Shown: piece by piece, positions 6,876 to 11,602 of the stretch
How positions within the stretch are numbered: position 1 is the first letter of the stretch
How the letters are laid out: each line of letters opens with the position of its first letter
Assembly: GCA_001689415.1 (NCBI GenBank)
Contig: LUJM01000014.1
Coordinates: forward strand, 1 to 11,602
From: Bacteroidales bacterium M2
Lineage (GTDB): Bacteria; Bacteroidota; Bacteroidia; Bacteroidales; Muribaculaceae
Direction: 5' to 3'
Length of the DNA stretch: 11,602 nt
Notes under the pieces: generated by a model
Told to the model about the DNA's origin: nothing
Database searches by the model: none
What the model saw: only the letters and a program-made list of their open reading frames with translations
Made by a program: the position numbers and the translations under genes

Positions 6876-6884
6876 AAAGCAAAT

Positions 6885-7247
6885 ATGAGTAATTCAGATA
6901 ATATGTTATCAGTATTAGATAGCTATTTTTTACCTAATGCCGATGACGTGGCTCGCAAGATTGCCAATGATTTCCGCAACAGGCGTGTGGAACGTGGCTT
7001 GACAAGGGAAGATGTCGCTGAGAAATCAGGCGTCGCACTCGCCAACATAACACGTTTTGAGCAGAAGGCCCTCATTTCACTCCAAAACCTGGTTCTTCTC
7101 GCAATCGCGCTGGATTACCTGCATGAAATCCGCGACATTTTCGCCTCGCCTAAATATTCAACCATGGAGGAACTCTCGCGTATCCGCAAAAACATGGGAA
7201 AGAAAAAAGCATACCACCGTAAACCCCGCCACAATGAAGAAGATTAA
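6885..7247 (+). CDS. hipB: HipB-like antitoxin, XRE-family helix-turn-helix regulator
   Basis: A 120-residue DNA-binding protein. Residues 22-86 form an XRE/HipB helix-turn-helix domain: FRNRRVERGLTREDVAEKSG (30-49), with T40-A45 as the likely second helix and V50-F58 as the recognition helix, followed by the LQNLVLLAIAL helix (66-76). A basic tail (KKKAYHRKPRH) follows. By family knowledge it neutralises the HipA kinase next door and represses the shared promoter. The stop codon lies 14 bases inside hipA, a tight overlap typical of antitoxin-toxin pairs. The N-terminus has about 20 residues before the fold; the start is supported by the promoter and a leader of about 30 nt. Confidence 0.85.
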   Translation: MSNSDNMLSVLDSYFLPNADDVARKIANDFRNRRVERGLTREDVAEKSGVALANITRFEQKALISLQNLVLLAIALDYLHEIRDIFASPKYSTMEELSRIRKNMGKKKAYHRKPRHNEED

Positions 7248-8361
7248 CAGTCTCTCTGTAAAATACCATGACCGCAAAGTCGGCATAATGTCGCTAACTC
7301 CCGACAACCGTCTTTGTGTCTTCGAATACGACCGAGAGTGGCTGGTCAACGGTTTTAGCATCTCTCCATTGGAGCTCCCATTAGAATCCGGCATGTTTAT
7401 CGCCAAGCCGACTCCGTTTAATGGCAATTTCGGAATCTTTGAAGACAGCCTTCCCGATGGCTATGGGCGTTACCTTCTCCACAAAGCCTTGTTGCGTGAA
7501 GGCATCAACGATTCCGACTTGTCGGCTCTCGACAGACTCAGCATAGTCGGAAGCGGCGGCATGGGTGCATTAACATACGCCCCGGTTTCAAACCTTGTGA
7601 CCGATGAAACAGGTGAATTCGATGACTTCGACTTACTCCAGCAAAAAGCTTTAGAGGTGCTTAGCGAACGACAAGACGACGACGCACAGCTTCTACTTTT
7701 CAACAGTGGCAACAGCGGCGGAGCAAGACCAAAGGCAATTTTTTCCGACAACGAGGGACACTGGCTTGTCAAATTTCGGCACACCTATGATTCTAAAGAC
7801 ATAGGGACTCAAGAATACATCTACAACGAAACTGCACGAAAGTGTGGCATTACAGTTCCTGATTTTAAACTCGTTAACGGCAAATATTTTGCCTCGCGTC
7901 GTTTCGACCTTACCGATTCCGGCGAGAGGCTGCATACTGCGACAGCCGGAGCACTTCTCCGCATATCACTTGGGAACCCTGTTCTCGACTACAGTAATCT
8001 GCTTGCCCTTACAGGTTTCCTTACTCAGAATCACAAGGACGTAGAGGAGATGTATCGTCGAATGGTGTTCAATTATCTGACCGACAACAAGGATGATCAC
8101 TGCAAAAATTTCAGTTTCATCGTATATAGCGACTCCGAAGGCAAATGGCGTTGGCACATAGCTCCGGCATACGACCTTACACTATGCGCTGAAGGCTACA
8201 ATGGAGAACACGCCACATCGGTCAATGGCACCGGGCATCCGACGATAGCAGATTTTATAGCCGTTGGGACGGGAATAAGAATGTCCGAAACAGTATGTCG
8301 CAGGATAATCGAGGAGGTCGCCGACAATTGCAAAAATCTCATGCGCTACAAACTAAAATAA
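7234..8361 (+). CDS. hipA: HipA-like serine/threonine kinase toxin
   Basis: A 375-residue HipA-family kinase, somewhat shorter than E. coli HipA (440). HipA proteins phosphorylate aminoacyl-tRNA synthetases (GltX in E. coli) and slow growth; the target here is unknown. The N-terminal subdomain includes FEDSLPDGYGRYLL and VGSGGMGAL. The kinase core has the P-loop-like NSGGARPK (160-167; S161 or S158 may correspond to the autophosphorylated Ser150 of E. coli HipA), the WLVKF lysine strand, the catalytic loop NKDDHCKN (285-292; D287 and N292 match D309 and N314), and the metal-binding APAYDL with D314. All key residues are present, so the kinase is predicted active. The ATG at 7234 overlaps the end of hipB; in-frame upstream ATGs lie inside hipB and would add a sequence unlike HipA. 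Confidence 0.88.
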   Translation: MKKINSLSVKYHDRKVGIMSLTPDNRLCVFEYDREWLVNGFSISPLELPLESGMFIAKPTPFNGNFGIFEDSLPDGYGRYLLHKALLREGINDSDLSALDRLSIVGSGGMGALTYAPVSNLVTDETGEFDDFDLLQQKALEVLSERQDDDAQLLLFNSGNSGGARPKAIFSDNEGHWLVKFRHTYDSKDIGTQEYIYNETARKCGITVPDFKLVNGKYFASRRFDLTDSGERLHTATAGALLRISLGNPVLDYSNLLALTGFLTQNHKDVEEMYRRMVFNYLTDNKDDHCKNFSFIVYSDSEGKWRWHIAPAYDLTLCAEGYNGEHATSVNGTGHPTIADFIAVGTGIRMSETVCRRIIEEVADNCKNLMRYKLK

Positions 8362-8401
8362 CAGAGAAATATGCGGCCGGGATGCAAAATACAGACTAAC
8401 T

Positions 8402-8425
8402 GAAATTTTTACAAATTTCGCTTTT
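8402..8425 (+). terminator. Weak AT-rich hairpin after hipA
   Basis: GAAATTT (8402-8408) pairs with AAATTTC (8413-8419) around a TTAC loop, followed by GCTTTTC. The stem is only 7 bp and AT-rich, so it is at best a weak terminator for hipBA. Confidence 0.3.
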
Positions 8426-8451
8426 CGGCTATGACTTTATCAAGGCATGGC

Positions 8452-8482
8452 TTGCATATTCACTTTAATTTTAGTAATTTTG
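8452..8482 (+). promoter_or_regulatory. Bacteroidetes promoter of the CapD-like gene
   Basis: TTG (8452-8454), 20 bases, then TAATTTTG (8475-8482). Predicted start is near 8486, giving a leader of about 70 nt. A second perfect TAnnTTTG (TATTTTTG, 8541-8548) lies 7 bases before the ATG but lacks a -33 partner, so I treat the first as the main promoter. Confidence 0.6.
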
Positions 8483-8555
8483 CGAAGTAGTTTTTAAAAC
8501 CAAAACATTAGGCTTCAAATCTGCATTTTACGAAAATAACTATTTTTGCTTTCTG

Positions 8556-10577
8556 ATGAAAAAAAAATTGCTTAAAGCACTTGCCAATTCAAGTATCATT
8601 CAGGCATTCATCGCGAAACCTACACCCAAATGGATGGTTTATCTTGCCGATCTGGTACTGATTGCATTCAGTTGTCTACTTACTTTTGCGTTTGGAACAC
8701 ACCAGACCTACGGCACATCATTTATCTACACTCCCCTCGCCAGAGCGCTTTTTGAATTCATCACTTATGCAGTATTGGCATATGTCCTCGGTTCAAGCAA
8801 ATACATCATCCGCCTTTCGGTGATCGAAGATGCCTACCGACTCGTGCTACTCATTGTATCAGCATCATTAGTACTGTCTACAGTATCACTCGGCACATAT
8901 TTCGCTTTCGGATATCTATATTTCAGCATCTGGAATATCATTATCGTAGGCCTCATGGCTTTTGCCCTGATGCTAATAATGCGACTCTCGATAAAGTATT
9001 TCTATCTCCTCGTTTCGGGCGCTACCCAAAGCAAAAAACGCGTTATCGTGCTCGGCTCGGCTATCAACTCATTCTTCCTTGCCTCTGCTCTCAAGAGCGA
9101 GTTCGAAGGCCGTTTCGACCCCGTAGCACTGTTGAGCCTTGCATCAAAGACTCCCGACAGCAGCGTTAACGGCATACCCGTACTACCGTATAACCCCGAC
9201 ACCGTAGCCGAGATTTTCGAATATTACAAGTGCGACACCCTGCTCTTCCTTTCGACTCAGCTCGAACTGATGCGCTCCGGTACTGCCGACGTCTTCCTCA
9301 AAAACCACATCCACCTGCTCATGCTCAACCAGGTGGAGGAATTCGACATCAACAGCAAATCGATGCCCGCGATTTCGACACACGTACACGACATCCGCAT
9401 CGAAGACCTCCTCGGTCGCGAACCTATCCGCACCGAAGACCCTGCTATCCGCAGCGTTATCCGCGGACAAGTGGTGATGATTACCGGTGCTGCCGGTTCG
9501 ATCGGTAGCGAAATCGTGCGCCAGGTAGCTGCTATGAAAGCCGGCCATATCGTGCTTCTCGACCAGGCCGAGACCCCTATGCACGACATGCAGCTGGAAA
9601 TGGAGCAAAAATATCCCGACATCAAAATACACCTCTTCATAGGCGACGTCGCCAACCGCGACCGCATGGACCATGCTTTCCAGAAATATCATCCGCGATA
9701 TGTATTCCATGCCGCAGCATACAAGCACGTGCCTATGATGGAGCGTAACCCGCAGGAAGCAATTCTCACCAATGTTTTCGGCACCAAGAACATAGCCGAC
9801 CTATCGGTTAAATACGGTGTCGAGAAATTCGTAATGGTATCGACCGACAAGGCCGTAAACCCAACCAACGTAATGGGTGCGTCGAAGCGTATTGCCGAAA
9901 TCTACGTGCAGTCGCTCTTCTTCCACCAGCGCAAACAGACCGACGGACCTATCACACAGTTTATCACCACTCGCTTCGGCAACGTGCTTGGTAGCAACGG
10001 CTCTGTAATCCCATTGTTCCGCAAACAGATCGAGCAAGGCGGTCCTATCACCATTACACACCGCGAGATTATACGTTACTTCATGACAATCCCCGAGGCT
10101 TGCTCACTCGTGCTCGAAGCAGGATGCATGGGTCACGGTGGCGAAATATTTATTTTCGACATGGGCCAGCCCGTCAAAATATGGGATCTCGCAATACGTA
10201 TGGTCAACCTGTCGGGCCTGCGCGTAGGCGAAGACATCGAAATCGTCGAAACCGGCCTGCGCCCGGGTGAAAAACTCTACGAAGAACTACTCAACGAAAA
10301 AGAGCTCACCCTGCCTACACACCACAAGAAGATTATGATTGCTCGTGTACGCACCTACGACTACAACGATGTGACAAGCCACCTCGAGCTTCTGCGACAG
10401 GCTCTCGACAGAGGTTTTGCTCACGATATCGTGGTTGAAATGAAGCACATCGTGCCCGAGTTCAAATCTAACAACTCTCGTTGGCAGGAGGTAGATGCTG
10501 AAATCAAACACGACGGAGCTACCGACATGCACGAAATTGAGGTCGGTGTATCTCCATTAGCCCAACCTTCAAAATGA
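8556..10577 (+). CDS. Membrane-anchored CapD/WbpM-type nucleotide-sugar 4,6-dehydratase
   Basis: A 673-residue inner-membrane polysaccharide biosynthesis protein of the long CapD/WbpM/PglF type. Four hydrophobic helices (about 27-46, 61-81, 95-116, 122-146) anchor it. A first Rossmann-like domain begins at RVIVLGS (about residue 165). The catalytic short-chain dehydrogenase domain begins at ITGAAGSIGSE (309-319, the NAD(P)-binding GxxGxxG), then HAAAYKHVPMME and VSTDKAVNPTNVMGASK (428-444). The usual Tyr of the YxxxK motif is replaced by Met (M440-G-A-S-K444), the hallmark of WbpM-type C6 dehydratases that turn UDP-GlcNAc into the 4-keto-6-deoxy sugar. ETGLRPGEKLYEELL lies near the C-terminus. 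The product would feed capsule, O-antigen or protein-glycan synthesis, but no glycosyltransferase cluster is adjacent. The stop overlaps the next start as ATGA. Confidence 0.92.
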   Translation: MKKKLLKALANSSIIQAFIAKPTPKWMVYLADLVLIAFSCLLTFAFGTHQTYGTSFIYTPLARALFEFITYAVLAYVLGSSKYIIRLSVIEDAYRLVLLIVSASLVLSTVSLGTYFAFGYLYFSIWNIIIVGLMAFALMLIMRLSIKYFYLLVSGATQSKKRVIVLGSAINSFFLASALKSEFEGRFDPVALLSLASKTPDSSVNGIPVLPYNPDTVAEIFEYYKCDTLLFLSTQLELMRSGTADVFLKNHIHLLMLNQVEEFDINSKSMPAISTHVHDIRIEDLLGREPIRTEDPAIRSVIRGQVVMITGAAGSIGSEIVRQVAAMKAGHIVLLDQAETPMHDMQLEMEQKYPDIKIHLFIGDVANRDRMDHAFQKYHPRYVFHAAAYKHVPMMERNPQEAILTNVFGTKNIADLSVKYGVEKFVMVSTDKAVNPTNVMGASKRIAEIYVQSLFFHQRKQTDGPITQFITTRFGNVLGSNGSVIPLFRKQIEQGGPITITHREIIRYFMTIPEACSLVLEAGCMGHGGEIFIFDMGQPVKIWDLAIRMVNLSGLRVGEDIEIVETGLRPGEKLYEELLNEKELTLPTHHKKIMIARVRTYDYNDVTSHLELLRQALDRGFAHDIVVEMKHIVPEFKSNNSRWQEVDAEIKHDGATDMHEIEVGVSPLAQPSK

Positions 10578-11242
10578 AAAAAATAGTATTATCGGCCCTT
10601 GCACTGGCTATCGCGGTTTCCGCCTCGGCTTTCGATCCCAAAGACCTCTTAGGCAAGCTCAAAGGCGAGAATAACGATACTACAGCTACCTCTGACAATA
10701 GCGGTGGCGGTGTCCTTGGTGCTCTCGGTGGCCTTATTAGCAACGCTGTTGCAAATAAAAAGTTTACTGTCGACGACCTTGTAGGCACTTGGAACTACAC
10801 CTCGCCTGCGGTAAGCTTCCAGAGCGAAAACGCCTTGATGAAAATCGGTGGCGTAGGAGCAGCCACAGCTGTTGAGAATCAGCTTTCGCCATACTACGAG
10901 CGCTTAGGCTTCAACAAGACAGTCCTCACAGTCGACAAAGACCACAATTTCACCCTCAAAATGGGTGTGCTTCTACTCAAAGGCACTGTTACAAAAGACG
11001 ATACCGACAACAGCCTGGTATTCAACTTCAACGCTTTCGGCAAAATATCTCTCGGCAAGGTCAACGCCAATGCCACAAAGGCCGGCAAGACTCTTAATCT
11101 GACTTTCGACGCCACTCGCCTCATTCAGATTCTGACCAAGATATCTTCGAAGTTGAACATACAGACTCTAAAAGCCGTATCTTCAATTCTTGATAGCTAC
11201 GAAGGCATATACATGGGCTTCAAACTCAAGATGCAAGAGTAA
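10574..11242 (+). CDS. Secreted DUF4923-like protein
   Basis: A 222-residue exported protein. MKKIVLSALALAIAVSASA is a signal peptide with an AxA cleavage site before F20. There is no lipobox cysteine, so it is probably periplasmic or secreted rather than a lipoprotein. Mature residues 20-60 form a low-complexity linker rich in Asp, Thr, Ser and Gly ending in LGALGGLISNAV. Residues 65-222 form the conserved domain: FTVDDLVGTWNYTSPAVSFQ, repeated beta-strand-like segments (TVDKDHNFTLKMG, LLLKGTVTKDD, LVFNFNAFGKISLGKV), and a terminal IYMGFKLKM strand. This matches what I know of Bacteroidales DUF4923 proteins, whose function is undetermined; the VGTW start and beta-rich body suggest a lipocalin-like barrel. 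It overlaps the dehydratase gene by four bases (ATGA), so the two are likely translationally coupled, and a strong terminator follows. Confidence 0.85.
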   Translation: MKKIVLSALALAIAVSASAFDPKDLLGKLKGENNDTTATSDNSGGGVLGALGGLISNAVANKKFTVDDLVGTWNYTSPAVSFQSENALMKIGGVGAATAVENQLSPYYERLGFNKTVLTVDKDHNFTLKMGVLLLKGTVTKDDTDNSLVFNFNAFGKISLGKVNANATKAGKTLNLTFDATRLIQILTKISSKLNIQTLKAVSSILDSYEGIYMGFKLKMQE

Positions 11243-11265
11243 GCCGATAAAATATAAGGTATATA

Positions 11266-11303
11266 AAAATAGCGGGCTCGAGATCGACGCCCGCTATTTT
11301 TTT
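11266..11303 (+). terminator. Strong intrinsic terminator after the DUF4923-like gene
   Basis: AAAATAGCGGGC (11266-11277) pairs perfectly over 12 bp with GCCCGCTATTTT (11289-11300) around an 11-base loop, with further T residues to 11303. The A-run before and T-run after make it potentially bidirectional. Confidence 0.9.
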
Positions 11304-11488
11304 GTCAAGTCGAAATATAAGGTCATAAGCAAAAATATACTCGAAGAGCATCACTCTACCGAACGACCCATTGACTTTTACTTAAGGATTGATTATGAAA
11401 AAAGGACAGCAACGATAGGAGCTTGGCTCTCCGCGACAAACCTCAGTCAGGCAATACTATCTTTCAGATAATCAACATCTTATCCAAC
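11304..11488. other. Intergenic stretch without a recognisable gene
   Basis: Only short, low-quality ORFs lie here; none has a promoter, signal peptide or recognisable motif. An 11-base TTTACTTAAGG at 11377-11387 recurs at 11520-11530 inside the repeat region, the only notable structure. Confidence 0.5.
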
Positions 11489-11518
11489 CGCCCTCTCGTA
11501 GGGTCGCGGCACTATGCT
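11489..11518. repeat. Hairpin-bearing intergenic repeat, copy 1
   Basis: This 30-base unit (CGCCCTCTCGTAGGG followed by TCGCGGCACTATGCT) matches copy 2 at 29 of 30 positions. It contains a small inverted repeat CCCT-ctcgt-AGGG, and outer CCG/CGG bases can extend the stem. It is probably a dispersed intergenic element; the family and full unit length are unknown. Confidence 0.7.
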
Positions 11519-11572
11519 GTTTACTTAAGGTTTAGAAGCACGATGCGGCATGCTAATTGTGTCCAACAAACT

Positions 11573-11602
11573 CGCCCTCTCGTAGGGTCGCGGCACAATG
11601 CT
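11573..11602. repeat. Hairpin-bearing intergenic repeat, copy 2 (at window edge)
   Basis: Copy 2 differs from copy 1 by one base (A for T at 11597) and starts 84 bases after it. Between them, 11542-11553 (gatgcggcatgct-like) resembles the second half of the unit, suggesting a degenerate third copy. The array may continue past the right edge. Confidence 0.7.

Noticed and set aside
8541..8548. Second promoter TATTTTTG directly before the CapD-like ATG
   Set aside because: No TTG or TTTG partner at 19-21 bases upstream, and the start would fall at the initiation codon; probably chance in AT-rich leader DNA.
11190..11471. ORF overlapping the end of the DUF4923-like gene
   Set aside because: It starts inside that gene in another frame and reads through the strong terminator hairpin; no recognisable protein features.
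11489..11602. CRISPR array at the right edge
   Set aside because: Only two clear repeat copies with a 54-base interval that itself contains repeat-like sequence; no cas genes or leader, and the interval is too long for typical spacers.

Overview
The window looks like a chromosomal segment from a Bacteroidales bacterium, plausibly a gut Muribaculaceae-type genome. Every strong promoter I can read has the Bacteroidetes form (TTG or TTTG, 19-20 bases, then TAnnTTTG), Shine-Dalgarno sequences are weak or absent, and the gene families (BspA-type LRR_5 protein, DUF2723 membrane protein, DUF4923 protein) are typical of that order. The taxonomic call is inference; the promoter motifs and protein motifs are read directly.

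Layout. (1) 1-475, minus strand: the N-terminal part of a secreted BspA-type leucine-rich repeat protein that runs off the left edge. (2) 476-1332, 857 bases with no convincing intact protein gene. This stretch is not empty. On the minus strand, a Bacteroidetes promoter (860-891) and an intrinsic terminator (531-567) bracket about 325 nt that fold into several strong hairpins: a candidate structured ncRNA, or a long attenuator leader of the BspA gene. On the plus strand, a second small unit runs from a promoter at 957-986 to a large hairpin at 1231-1279 and holds a short, apparently frameshifted ORF. (3) 1333-5190: a 1285-residue DUF2723 (GT117-like) integral membrane protein with its own promoter and a strong terminator. 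(4) 5260-6776: a polysaccharide deacetylase and queG (epoxyqueuosine reductase), coupled by a TGATG overlap. (5) 6885-8361: a hipB-hipA type II toxin-antitoxin-like pair with its own promoter, possible operator half-sites and a 14-nt gene overlap. (6) 8556-11242: a membrane-anchored CapD/WbpM-type nucleotide-sugar dehydratase coupled by ATGA to a secreted DUF4923-like protein, closed by a strong terminator at 11266-11303. (7) 11304-11602: no gene, but two copies (29/30 identical) of a hairpin-bearing repeat at the right edge.

Functional threads. Several genes concern the cell surface and glycans: the LRR protein, the DUF2723 putative glycosyltransferase, the deacetylase and the UDP-sugar dehydratase. 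queG (tRNA modification) and hipBA (growth control) are independent functions placed between them. The least conventional content is the structured minus-strand RNA candidate at 531-856.
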